Below, piece after piece: positions 9,343 to 17,574 of a DNA stretch of 30,804 bases. Position numbers and translations under genes: made by a program. The DNA comes from JAVBTR01 sp031556065 (GTDB lineage: Bacteria > Bacillota > Clostridia > Christensenellales > Aristaeellaceae). A model generated the notes under the pieces. The model was not told the DNA's origin. It did not search any database and saw only the letters and a list, made by a program, of their open reading frames with translations. Within the stretch, counting starts at the first letter, position 1. Each line of letters opens with the position of its first letter. The stretch covers positions 1 to 30,804 of the forward strand of contig JAVBTR010000074.1 of assembly GCA_031556065.1 (NCBI GenBank), in the 5' to 3' direction.

Positions 9343-10072
9343 AGCCAAAACCTCTTTCATTCGTATGTTGGGCCCGCGTGCTTAAATACGCGCAGCCATA
9401 TTTAGAAAAGCTTACAGGACGAATACGATATTCCGCCATAAGCCTTGTAAGCCAAACGGGAATGGAACGGGACACCTTCACTTCCATCAACCAGGTATCT
9501 TCATCCAGTAAAAGTGTACCGTAAGCACCCTTCTCCAAACGAATGTGATGGGTACGATAGCGGATGTTCTTATCGAAGGATACCCTTAAATCGTGTTCAC
9601 CAATGCCAAAGTACGCCCGACGATCATAAGCCAGGTACATAGCAGGCGCCAATTCCAAGCGGGATTGCATGTAGCCGATCTCGTTCATCACCTGATGATT
9701 CATTTTTTCTTCCAGCCCAAAAGGGCGACCCTCTAAAAAGGCATAAGCCGCTTTAAGGGACATGGGGCTTCGGCGTTTGTTCACCAGGCCCCGAACCTTT
9801 TTCTTGATCTCCGCATAGACTTCTGTCTGCATATCCGGCACCCCGTAGGCCCGAAGGCGCAGCTTTTCTTTATAGCTGGGCTTTTGCAGGGAGTTTAAAA
9901 TCAGGTGGTGATCGGGGGTATCGTAATAGATATTGGCAATGGTATAGGTTCGATTTTCTTTATTAAAAGCGTCCGGCTCCATGTACTCCTCCAGCCGCTT
10001 TATGAAGCTTTGGTAAACAGCATCTGTCATCAGGTATTTATTTTCGTAGCGGTTGAACACTTCAATAGCCAT
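9335..10072 (-). CDS. VTC-domain (polyphosphate polymerase-like) protein
   Basis: 245 residues of the VTC/CYTH-like triphosphate tunnel fold. Visible features are an N-terminal RYENKYLM, the YTIANIYYDTP strand, basic residues in EKLRLRAYG and EIKKKVRG, and a late LMEVKVS, all expected on the tunnel walls. In yeast, Vtc4 makes polyphosphate from ATP; bacterial homologues beside DUF4956 are largely uncharacterised, so polymerase activity here is inference. The start at 10072 is chosen because AGGAGGG precedes it and it overlaps the upstream gene's stop by 11 bases. A TTG at 10111 would lengthen it but lacks support. Confidence 0.85.
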   Translation of the reverse strand: MAIEVFNRYENKYLMTDAVYQSFIKRLEEYMEPDAFNKENRTYTIANIYYDTPDHHLILNSLQKPSYKEKLRLRAYGVPDMQTEVYAEIKKKVRGLVNKRRSPMSLKAAYAFLEGRPFGLEEKMNHQVMNEIGYMQSRLELAPAMYLAYDRRAYFGIGEHDLRVSFDKNIRYRTHHIRLEKGAYGTLLLDEDTWLMEVKVSRSIPVWLTRLMAEYRIRPVSFSKYGCAYLSTRAQHTNERGFGYV

Positions 10073-10424
10073 CTTGAGCCCTCCTTTTAAACAGCATTTT
10101 GCCAAGAGCAAAGGCCATCAGCCCGAGCCCCATATAGGTAAAGTAAACCGTGTAAACGCTGGCTGTTCCCGCTATTTCAAGAATGCCCGCCAGCAGCGCC
10201 CCGGCTACCAAGGTGGCGATGCCGCAAAACCAAAGGCTCCGCACAGCTTTATCTTCCACGGTGCACACGGCTATACCGCCCAGCAGCGGGTAAAGAAACA
10301 GCGTATCCATGGCCGTGGAACGAACCCCATGGCCAAACATGGCGTAAATCTCGGTAAAAATCACGCACAGAAGGCTGATGCCCACTGTTGTACCAATCCT
10401 TTTACCGGTAACCGATGTAAACAA
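10062..10424 (-). CDS. Small integral membrane protein of the envelope operon
   Basis: 120 residues with about four transmembrane helices and a short basic C-terminal tail (GKMLFKRR). The start is a TTG with AAGGTGAG just upstream, overlapping the end of the phosphodiester glycosidase gene by 23 bases; its stop overlaps the VTC gene start. Tight overlaps on both sides show it is part of the operon. I do not recognise the family. It could anchor or assemble the secreted glycosidase or the VTC/DUF4956 pair in the membrane. Confidence 0.75.
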   Translation of the reverse strand: MFTSVTGKRIGTTVGISLLCVIFTEIYAMFGHGVRSTAMDTLFLYPLLGGIAVCTVEDKAVRSLWFCGIATLVAGALLAGILEIAGTASVYTVYFTYMGLGLMAFALGKMLFKRRAQDGY

Positions 10425-11271
10425 TATCGCTCACCTTCCTTTCGCTGGAGCCTTTGCCCCCAACTGTGGTGTTAATCACGTTCCCCATAAACACCATGGT
10501 GCTGGAACCACCCCCATCCAGGTTGTAGGCCGTTTGGCAACCCTGCTCCTGCATGATTTTAGCCACCTGATAAAGGCTTAACCCGCTTTCGTTGCCCGTT
10601 CGTCCGTCGGATACCAGAAACAAATAATGGCTTTCCCCCATCTGCCCAATGGCAGTGCGGGGATTGGAGTTGGTGGATTTACCGTTGATCTCTTCCTGGG
10701 TTCCCACAATAATCTTGCCATTTTCTACCAGGCCTGGTCCAAAGGAGAGCACCTGCCAGGCGCCGCTTTCTTCAAGAGCCGTAATGCTTACATCGCCCTC
10801 CTGTACCAAAGCAAAATCACCGTTTTCGCCGATCACCAATGCCTGATCCATGCCTGTGCCCCTGTAAGCCACGCCGTTTCTCAATACGTATCCAGAATCC
10901 GAAAATCCATAGTAATCGCCGTTAATGGCCAACAGGGCCTCTTTGGCATCGGCCATATCTGCCACGGTTTTAGTAATATTCCGGCCATATACATCCCCGG
11001 CCAGTGCAGCTTTAAGCAAGCTGGCATGGGAAACCTGCACGTCTGCCAAATGCACCGTAGTGCCATCCACCCGTAACGTCTTTATTTCAATATGGATGTT
11101 TTCATCCTCATAGCTGGTTTCAGTGATCACTGGTTCCCCAGCCACTTGAATTTCACTACCTTTTGCCATTTCAACCACTTTTAGATGCCTTTCTATCAAA
11201 AACGAATCAGCCAATACCCACCCGAAGAAGCAAACAAGAAAAATCGCGTAGCACTTTACCCACTTTTTCAT
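10402..11271 (-). CDS. Phosphodiester glycosidase (NAGPA domain) protein
   Basis: 289 residues. One N-terminal transmembrane segment (about residues 6-23) serves as anchor or uncleaved signal, and the rest faces outside. Motifs of the NAGPA/DUF2233 family are present in order: AINGDYYGF, NPRTAIGQ, VSDGRTG, NLDGGGSSTM and ERKVSDIVY. Family members cleave sugar-phosphodiester links, as in the mammalian mannose-6-phosphate uncovering enzyme; a wall glycopolymer substrate is plausible but inferred. GGAGG lies 7 bases before the ATG at 11271; a TTG directly before it is a possible but less likely start. It is the first gene of the five-gene minus-strand operon. Confidence 0.88.
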   Translation of the reverse strand: MKKWVKCYAIFLVCFFGWVLADSFLIERHLKVVEMAKGSEIQVAGEPVITETSYEDENIHIEIKTLRVDGTTVHLADVQVSHASLLKAALAGDVYGRNITKTVADMADAKEALLAINGDYYGFSDSGYVLRNGVAYRGTGMDQALVIGENGDFALVQEGDVSITALEESGAWQVLSFGPGLVENGKIIVGTQEEINGKSTNSNPRTAIGQMGESHYLFLVSDGRTGNESGLSLYQVAKIMQEQGCQTAYNLDGGGSSTMVFMGNVINTTVGGKGSSERKVSDIVYIGYR

Positions 11272-11296
11272 CAAATCTCCTCCTTGCTACAAGCAC

Positions 11297-11302
11297 ATTG
11301 TA
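11297..11302 (-). promoter_or_regulatory. Candidate -10 box for the envelope operon
   Basis: TACAAT on the minus strand lies 26 bases upstream of the ATG at 11271. No convincing -35 element is seen. Confidence 0.3.
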
Positions 11303-11370
11303 TCAAAGAAATAAGATAGCCATATGAAAGAAAAAAGAAAGATGTGTGAAAACAAAAAGAGCCTCATGTA

Positions 11371-11379
11371 TGGTATAAT
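11371..11379 (+). promoter_or_regulatory. Extended -10 promoter for the large secreted protein
   Basis: TGGTATAAT is a consensus extended -10 element 58 bases before the TTG start at 11437. No strong -35 is seen. Confidence 0.5.
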
Positions 11380-11436
11380 GGTTTCACATTAAAATATACT
11401 GGGTCGGAGCAATACCAAAGCTGGGAGGGATAGCTG

Positions 11437-13692
11437 TTGAAAAGGGTATTTGTAATGGTCGTAACGCTTATCTTGGCGTTTTCTCTATGTGCCAATGCGG
11501 ACCAAAGCATCTATGCACCTGCTGACAAAAGCCCTTATTTTATCAGTATGGCCGTATGCAATGCAATACCTTATCTCTTGTCTGGGAATGGGGAGCTGTA
11601 CTGTTTTAGCAAATCCGATTTTTCTGTCAGCCAGCTATCTGTTATCAACCATTCGCCAGAAATGGAAGCCGTTACAGCTGCAACGGCGCTCCAGGCAGGA
11701 GGTACCAGCGCATCGGATATACCTGGGTGGTTGGTTGAGGATGCCAAAGGCATACAACTTCTTTTTTCAGACGCTGCTATGCTTTACGGGCTAAACACCA
11801 CCACGGGAGCCCTGTACAAAATTTCTATATCTTCTGACATGGCTGCTATGGAAAGCATCAGCCGTCTTGATTTCATAAATGATACAGCAGATGCTCTTGA
11901 GCCCTACATCTCTTGTGGTGCTTTGATACATGATCAAATTATATTATCCATAAGCTGGGATGGCGGCAAGACAACCCATGTTTGTTCCTTTGACATAAGC
12001 ACAGGGGTACGGCGATGGTTGAACATCGATGAATTCGTTCCTTCCATGGCCGTTATGACGGATGATACCCTTATGCTGCTTAAAAAAGGCAAGAATGGTG
12101 AGAGCATTAGCCAGCTTAATACCGTAACCCAGATTGAAAAGGTCTCTTATGATGAACAGTCTGTTCAGATAGATAACGCATTTTATGATCCATACGATAA
12201 ACGAATCATCTTAAAATGCGGGGATGAGTTTATCGCTTTAACCGAAGATGGCAGGACCATCACAGTTGGATATTTGAACGGCCAATCTGCCCTTTGCGGT
12301 GTTATGCTTCCTGGGGGGCTGCTTGTATTCACCGGTAAATCGCTCATATTATGCGAATTGGCGGAGGGGGTGGAGGTGCCAACGCCATTGGTGATCGCTA
12401 CCAACACGTTATGGGGTGATGCCCAATTCATGTTTGAAGAATTGAATCCAAACATCCCACTTGAACACTTGTCCATGGAGCCTTATGCGATAGGGCCATT
12501 GTTCGCAGAGCATATGAATGTTGGTTCTTCGCAAATCGATATATACGAGATTCCATTACAGCCCTATTTAAAGGATTCAATTAAAAAAATGTATTATACC
12601 CCTTTGCAAGCTAATCCCAATATCGCAAGCGCCTTAGCCAAGACCTATCCCTTTATTGCAAGCACCCTGGATGCAAGCAGCGCTATCCCTGCTCTGATGG
12701 GGGAGCTTGCCCAAAGCAACATTGCATACAGCCGCTACGTTTGTGCAAGGTTGAACATCAGCCCGGATATGCTCCCCAAAACCTTTGATGAGTTCTTGGC
12801 CTTCTGCCTTGATTGGGAAAGCCTCTATGGCGCTCAAGCGGAGGCTCTTGGCATTAGCTTGTTCAATACTGGCGCTTCATGGGTTAAATATGAGTTAGCA
12901 AATTATCTTAAAGAATTGCTTGTTTGCATGCTGCTAAACGAACCCACTCCATCCGGCAGCCCTATCTCCGTTATAGGGGCGCTGCTGGATAAAATGGTTC
13001 TGCTAGAAAAACAATTGCCCGAACAGGTACCTGATTCACTGCCAACAGATCGTTGGTATGTTAATGGAGAGCCGTCCTACCTGTTTACCTTGAAGGGCTC
13101 GATTTTGCCCAATCAACGGAACTATTCCGCCATGAGGGAATCGGTAGCAGACTTCTCTCCGCTTTTCTTATCACTATTGCCAAATGAAAAGCCGGTGTTA
13201 ATTTTTACGGGCAGCGCCCTTGTTATCAACCCTTATTCCAAACAGCAGCGCAATGCCCAATATTACCTGGACTATTATGCCGCCAATATACCAGGCGATC
13301 TGCAAGCCCAATTATTCCTTGACGCCACCCCCGTCGAATCCCGCAATTATGTAATATTGACCCATCGATACGCCAAAGCGCTGAGCGATTTGGAACAGCG
13401 CCTGAAGAAAGCGTCGGAAGCAGACAAACGGGATGTTGAAATTCAAATAGAGCAAACAAAAAAATCCATTGAGGCTCTTGAGTTGGTTAAGTGGGATGTA
13501 GCCAAAGAAAGCATAAATGAATATCAACAAGCACTAAGCGCATGTGATGTACTTTGGTACGATGAAACCGTCTTGCCGGCAGCGCTGCTGCTCCCCTTGT
13601 GGGAATCCTTCGACAACGGCTCCATCGATGGCGAAACCTATATTCAGGGTATCAAGGCATTGGCAGATAAGTATATCAGGGAGAACAAATAA
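11437..13692 (+). CDS. Large secreted protein with solute-binding-protein-like C-terminal half
   Basis: 751 residues with a Sec signal peptide (MKRVFVMVVTLILAFSLCANA, cleavage near residue 21). Residues about 25-310 consist of beta-rich repeats resembling a propeller (for example GNGELYCFSKSD, GGKTTHVCSFD). From about 325 onward the sequence reads like an ABC-type extracellular sugar-binding protein: a FEELNPNI segment, alternating helices, a hinge-like stretch and a C-terminal helical region with a coiled coil near 650-680. There is no lipobox cysteine and no ABC permease in the window, so transport is unsupported; a sensing or extracellular scaffold role is equally possible. The start is TTG with GGGAGGG 8 bases upstream. 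It diverges from the envelope operon. Confidence 0.7.
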   Translation: MKRVFVMVVTLILAFSLCANADQSIYAPADKSPYFISMAVCNAIPYLLSGNGELYCFSKSDFSVSQLSVINHSPEMEAVTAATALQAGGTSASDIPGWLVEDAKGIQLLFSDAAMLYGLNTTTGALYKISISSDMAAMESISRLDFINDTADALEPYISCGALIHDQIILSISWDGGKTTHVCSFDISTGVRRWLNIDEFVPSMAVMTDDTLMLLKKGKNGESISQLNTVTQIEKVSYDEQSVQIDNAFYDPYDKRIILKCGDEFIALTEDGRTITVGYLNGQSALCGVMLPGGLLVFTGKSLILCELAEGVEVPTPLVIATNTLWGDAQFMFEELNPNIPLEHLSMEPYAIGPLFAEHMNVGSSQIDIYEIPLQPYLKDSIKKMYYTPLQANPNIASALAKTYPFIASTLDASSAIPALMGELAQSNIAYSRYVCARLNISPDMLPKTFDEFLAFCLDWESLYGAQAEALGISLFNTGASWVKYELANYLKELLVCMLLNEPTPSGSPISVIGALLDKMVLLEKQLPEQVPDSLPTDRWYVNGEPSYLFTLKGSILPNQRNYSAMRESVADFSPLFLSLLPNEKPVLIFTGSALVINPYSKQQRNAQYYLDYYAANIPGDLQAQLFLDATPVESRNYVILTHRYAKALSDLEQRLKKASEADKRDVEIQIEQTKKSIEALELVKWDVAKESINEYQQALSACDVLWYDETVLPAALLLPLWESFDNGSIDGETYIQGIKALADKYIRENK

Positions 13693-14047
13693 CAGGCTTT
13701 TCAACCGATAGTGTTTCCAACCGTTTGCGCTGATGGCCGATAATCATCCAATCAGTCGTAAAGGTTGGGAATCGTTAAAATGTTGATTTAATCGTTAAAA
13801 AGCTAAGGAACTGCTTCGTTTGCATCTCATCATAGGAATCCACCGCTCACAGAACCCGCCCTTTTTACGCCCTACAAAACACCATCTCCTTTGCCGGTTC
13901 CAGCATATCCGCTTTGCTAATTCCTTTTGCAAAATCACATAGTCGATCTCACCGCTAAATGGGAATTTGACAACTGCACATTATGCTTATTTCCAGTCTA
14001 TACGAAAATCTTCAATTAGCTTTCTTTCTCTATGTTTGGGGTCTGGT
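13693..14047. other. Gene-free stretch with decayed sequence
   Basis: No intact gene is seen. On the minus strand short coding-like runs appear in shifting frames, such as FAKGISKADMLEPAKEMVF, ended by close stops, which suggests an old gene decayed here. No terminator with a U-run is clear after the gene ending at 13692. A CCAACC/GGTTGG inverted pair lies near 13718-13770 but is widely spaced. Confidence 0.4.
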
Positions 14048-14547
14048 TTACTGCTCTTGTGTAGTTACTATGCTCGAATCGGTTATCCAAAATGCAAATT
14101 TGTCAGTAGGCCTTTTTAATTCCTTTGCTTTGTCATAACAAATTAAAAGTGCCTGCTTTGATTTGAAGGCAGCCGGGCTAATTCTATCTTGTTTTGTCTT
14201 AGGGATTTCCTTTAGGGCGTGTTTCAAAAGGGGAGAAAGTACAAGATTCAAGGAGTTTCCGTCAAAACAAGGAGTTGGGGCGCCGCGCACTAGAGGTACG
14301 CTAAGCGGAAAACGACGCAGCTGTGGCGGAAAAGACGCAAAAAATTGCCCTTTCGGAGTTTTGAAACACGCCCTAACTTCGCTATCTTCTCCTCATCCAA
14401 AACATAAACAACGGTCGGCTGGTTGTTATTGCCTGATGGTGCTAATCTGCCAATTTCGAGTATCCCATTAATTAATTTCTGTGATGCTTTTTCTTCGGTA
14501 AATTTTCTAACAGAATATCTGTTTTTTACAACATCAGTAAATTCCAT
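14048..14547 (-). pseudogene. Nitroreductase-family gene split by a miniature element and C-terminally truncated
   Basis: The N-terminus reads MEFTDVVKNRYSVRKF with the R-x-S-x-R FMN-binding pattern and LAPSGNNNQP, both typical of nitroreductases. After DEEKIAKL the frame enters the element at 14213-14375. Taking out the element and one copy of TA joins DEEKIAKL to KEIPKTKQDR in frame, and family-like sequence continues to FWITDSSIVTTQ. A stop then follows at 14048, about 112 residues in, so the C-terminal FMN-binding and dimerisation part of a normal protein of about 170-190 residues is also missing. GAGAGGA lies just before the ATG. It follows the serine hydrolase by 60 bases on the same strand and was probably cotranscribed. 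Confidence 0.85.
14213..14375. repeat. MITE-like element, copy 2, inserted in the nitroreductase gene
   Basis: It is bounded by TAGGGCGTGTTTCAAAA and the exact reverse complement, with TA at both outer edges. The right end shares 22 bases (reverse complemented) with the left end of copy 1; the interior is clearly diverged and less symmetric. Net insertion is 161 bases. Precise removal of the element plus one TA restores the nitroreductase frame, direct evidence for TA target-site duplication. No transposase is encoded. Confidence 0.9.
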
Positions 14548-14607
14548 ATCGATCCTCTCTAATATAAATAATCTGTACTCGTAATCGCCCAGTCATATCC
14601 CGATTTA

Positions 14608-15594
14608 TCATATACTCAAAACAAACGGCTTCACCACTTGCTCAATAAAATCAACCCTGTCAAAAACGGTCGGCTTAAAATATGAGGAAACGGCAATCAC
14701 AACATCGTTTGCAGGGTCGACATAGATAACATTGCCACTGTTTCCAATGGCGGCATAGATGTTTTTGTCATTATCAACAATCCACCACAAATAGCCGTAC
14801 ATCATGTTTCGGAAGTGGTCGCTTTCCACTGAAATCGGCTTTGTCATGTCGGCAAGCCATTGTGCCGACACAATTTGCTTGCCATTACAAACACCCTTAT
14901 TTAAGCAAAGCAAGCCGATTTTTGCCATATCGTCGGCAGAAAGGCACAGTCCGTATCCTGCTGTGCCAATTTTTTCAGGGTCGCAAAACCATACGTTTTC
15001 TTTCGGCTCCTTGGACATGGTAAAGTGCTTGTGCTCCCCAGCTGTTTGCGCATAATAGTTGGTGTGCATTTTTACGCCAATCGGTGCGAACAAATACTTG
15101 TTAGCAAAATCGACGGTTTGCATTTTACTCGCTTGATACAGTATTCCGGTCAAAATATGCAGGCAAACGGTTTGATAACAGAATTCTCCAGTCAACCCTT
15201 TTCGCCCGCCCAAAAAGTCCAGCGATGTCTTCGTCCAATCTTCGCTGGTGCATACTTTTGTCCATGGGTCACCCTTGCATTTATAAGGCGCACGCATGGT
15301 GAGCAGATGCTTGATCGCAATATCATAAATGGTCTTTTCCCCACGCTTCACCGAGTAATCCGGGAAATAGCCAAGAACCTTATCATCTATGCTTTTGATC
15401 AATCCTTGGTCCACTGCAATGCCAATGAGCAAAGCAACTATTCCTTTGGTTGCCGACATCACATGTGTGCAGTCGTCCGGCTTGTAGTGATTCCATTCGT
15501 CACTGTACACTTTTGTTCCACCGCGATAAGCAGCAATCTGGCAAATATTTGGCTGCGCACTTTCAATCAAAGTATGTAATTCTGCCTTGGTCAT
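14608..15594 (-). CDS. Serine hydrolase, class C beta-lactamase/transpeptidase-like
   Basis: 328 residues of the Pfam Beta-lactamase family (PBP4*/AmpC-like). The nucleophile motif SxxK is S47-A-T-K50 in HVMSATKG. The expected second motif Y-x-N appears as Y-Q-T and the KTG-like triad is replaced by GNSG late in the chain, so the family is right but substrate type is open (esterase, D-amino peptidase or other). There is no signal peptide, so it is likely cytoplasmic and unlikely to give beta-lactam resistance. GGAGG lies 6 bases before the ATG. It is the one intact gene in a region otherwise full of broken genes, and probably the first gene of a unit with the disrupted nitroreductase. Confidence 0.82.
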   Translation of the reverse strand: MTKAELHTLIESAQPNICQIAAYRGGTKVYSDEWNHYKPDDCTHVMSATKGIVALLIGIAVDQGLIKSIDDKVLGYFPDYSVKRGEKTIYDIAIKHLLTMRAPYKCKGDPWTKVCTSEDWTKTSLDFLGGRKGLTGEFCYQTVCLHILTGILYQASKMQTVDFANKYLFAPIGVKMHTNYYAQTAGEHKHFTMSKEPKENVWFCDPEKIGTAGYGLCLSADDMAKIGLLCLNKGVCNGKQIVSAQWLADMTKPISVESDHFRNMMYGYLWWIVDNDKNIYAAIGNSGNVIYVDPANDVVIAVSSYFKPTVFDRVDFIEQVVKPFVLSI

Positions 15595-15747
15595 CGTACG
15601 CCTCCGTTCATAGGGCTTTAACTCTACTAACAGATATAACTTGATTAAAAATTTTTGTCAAGAAAGAATTCCAAAGAATTTAACTTTCGGTGTCCTTCAA
15701 AAATCTTTCCGTAAAATATTGATTTAAATTCGGGGATAAATGGGAAC

Positions 15748-16014
15748 TTAGTCAACAACAATTTTAATCGAAGAGCACCTTCCGCTATTGCACTTGCTTT
15801 CAGAAACACTACAAGCCGCAATGCCCAACGTTATATCCATAAGGGCTTTGAGCACAATTTTGTCTCCCGCTTTGGAAACTGGTTCTTCCACCGAAATCTT
15901 ACCATTCGTATGAATTTTTGCATGCATGAATAGATTGACAGGCGTGATAATGGGACGATTTTGTCCAAGCACCCCATTAATATTGTCCAAGCAATTCGGG
16001 TGTCCATCTCCGTT
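15748..16014 (-). pseudogene. C-terminal remnant of a DUF1989 (urea carboxylase-associated) gene
   Basis: The frame from about 16014 reads NGDGHPNCLDNINGVLG, then PVNLFMHAKIHTNGKI, VSKAGDKIVLKALMD and a conserved-looking IAACS. These are the C-terminal signatures of DUF1989 proteins, found with urea or amino acid degradation genes. The N-terminal half of the family is missing; upstream in place of it lies an msrB remnant in a different frame. The open frame starts inside the junction, so it is not an independent gene. Function is presumably lost. Confidence 0.65.
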
Positions 16015-16222
16015 ATGTTTTTTGAAAAGCTCAGCCATCCACAGCCTGATTCAAATTTTTCACGAGATGCAAACACCGGCTCCCCGTTGTCACATCCACA
16101 TAGATCCCTGGCTTAAAATGATCGTAATAGTCGTTGCGAAAGGTTGGCTCCGTCATACTATACTGAGTGACCTCGTACTGCAGCGGCGTAAGCTGTTTAC
16201 GCAGCATCCAAAGCATGATCAT
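16015..16222 (-). pseudogene. msrB: msrB remnant with a one-base frameshift
   Basis: The upper part reads LTPLQYEVTQ, TEPTFRNDYYDHF and GIYVDVTTG, then shifts frame; the other frame continues VFASREKFESGCGW-LSFSK. Both halves match peptide-methionine (R)-S-oxide reductase. Adding one G to the run at 16082-16085 (CCCC on the plus strand) rejoins TTG-EPVFASREKF. The second half of the enzyme, with the catalytic C-terminal cysteine region, is gone, replaced by the DUF1989 fragment. The gene is dead both by frameshift and by deletion. Confidence 0.75.
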
Positions 16223-16359
16223 CGTCTTTTTTTGCGCGTTCTAGCTGCACAGAAAAACACCTTACACAGGGAAAAAGAGATTCATGCAGGCTCTCTAAAA
16301 ATGCCGCTATCCGCAAAATCGCAAAACATCGAAGATACACCATTATTTCCGTATATGCC

Positions 16360-17574
16360 CTATTCTGCTTTTATTACATTCTTTCGCAATAGCAATAACG
16401 CCAAGACCACAGCTAAAATGCCGCCGGAAAGCTTGGCTACAACCACCGGAAAAACCATTTCCGGATTGACCCCTCCAGTAAAAGCCAGCACATCTCCAAA
16501 TACGAAGGAACCAGCGATAGAGAAAACGATGTTGAGAAGCTTTCCCCGGTTGTTCATATCGCCCATCACACTCCAAACGGGAATGCTGCTGGCCAATTGT
16601 GTCATTAGCGCGCTGGAAGCTTCTTTATTGATGCCTGCCCGGGCCCCAAATTTTTCCATTATCTTACCCAGGCGGCGGTTTAGAAACAGGATCATTGGAA
16701 ACGCACCGCACAGAACAATGGCGATCAGCCCTACAAGCAACAAGCCTACAAGCAATGGAACGCCTCCCAGTATCGGATCCTCTTCCACCATAAGATAGAA
16801 AAGGGGCAGACGGATGCCTGTAAGATATTGAAAAATAGCAATGCCAGGGCTCAAGGTAGCGATAAAGGTAACGCCCTTTCCAAATGCAGCAAAGATTTTC
16901 AGCATAATTTTTTGTTTGAAAACAAGACCTATACCGACGATAACCGCCAGGAAAAGCACCGGCAAGGTGTCGATGATAAGTTCCTTAAAAGGGATAGGCG
17001 TGGAGGTGAAAGCCATAGTCAGTCCGCCTAGAATACAGCCGATGGGAAGGGTGACAATACCAAGAAGCACCCCTGTAGCAAAGAGGCTATGGTCTTCCTT
17101 TTTCATGGTGGTCAATGCGTATGGTATTGTAAAGCACATGGTGATACCCATCATGGACGCAACGATGATCCCAGCATAATTGCCAATAGCCGCATTACCC
17201 TCTGCCATCTGCATGGACATAGCATAGCCGCCCATATCAAGGGCAAGGATCGACGATGGAAACATGGCAGGCGAAGCACCAATAAGCCGATATATGGGCG
17301 AAACCAGCGGCAATAGCAGCTTTAAAAGCACAGGTGATATGGCAATAATTCCCACCACGGCCAACGCCAAATCACCCATGGCGTGAAAGCCCGCATCGAA
17401 TCGCTCCCCATACCCGCGCTTATTGCCCCGCAGCTTATCCCATAGGCCTACAAGCATGAACAACGCCAGGATCGTCATAACAACGCTTGAAACGCTTAAA
17501 TTCTTAACGAAATCAGATAAGGAATCGGTAAACACAGAAACATTGGTAAGGCTTTCCATCAGCTCGTTAAACAC
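16360..17574 (-). CDS. eutH: EutH-type ethanolamine permease
   Basis: 404 residues with about ten to eleven transmembrane helices and EutH family signatures: GERFDAGFHAMGDLALA near the N-terminus, ISPVLLKLLLPLVSP, LDMGGYAM and MGITMCFTIPYAL. EutH moves ethanolamine across the membrane when external levels or pH are low. The start is taken as GTG at 17574: AGGAGGAG lies 7 bases before it and it overlaps the stop of the upstream kinase as GTGTTTAA. An ATG at 17559 has a poor site. No ethanolamine lyase, microcompartment or EutV/EutW genes are in the window, so it is an orphan permease paired with a sensor kinase. Confidence 0.88.
   Translation of the reverse strand: MFNELMESLTNVSVFTDSLSDFVKNLSVSSVVMTILALFMLVGLWDKLRGNKRGYGERFDAGFHAMGDLALAVVGIIAISPVLLKLLLPLVSPIYRLIGASPAMFPSSILALDMGGYAMSMQMAEGNAAIGNYAGIIVASMMGITMCFTIPYALTTMKKEDHSLFATGVLLGIVTLPIGCILGGLTMAFTSTPIPFKELIIDTLPVLFLAVIVGIGLVFKQKIMLKIFAAFGKGVTFIATLSPGIAIFQYLTGIRLPLFYLMVEEDPILGGVPLLVGLLLVGLIAIVLCGAFPMILFLNRRLGKIMEKFGARAGINKEASSALMTQLASSIPVWSVMGDMNNRGKLLNIVFSIAGSFVFGDVLAFTGGVNPEMVFPVVVAKLSGGILAVVLALLLLRKNVIKAE

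Noticed and set aside
15926..16798. Plus-strand open frame of 290 codons
   Set aside because: It runs antisense across msrB/DUF1989 remnants and the EutH gene; no start site and no family features.
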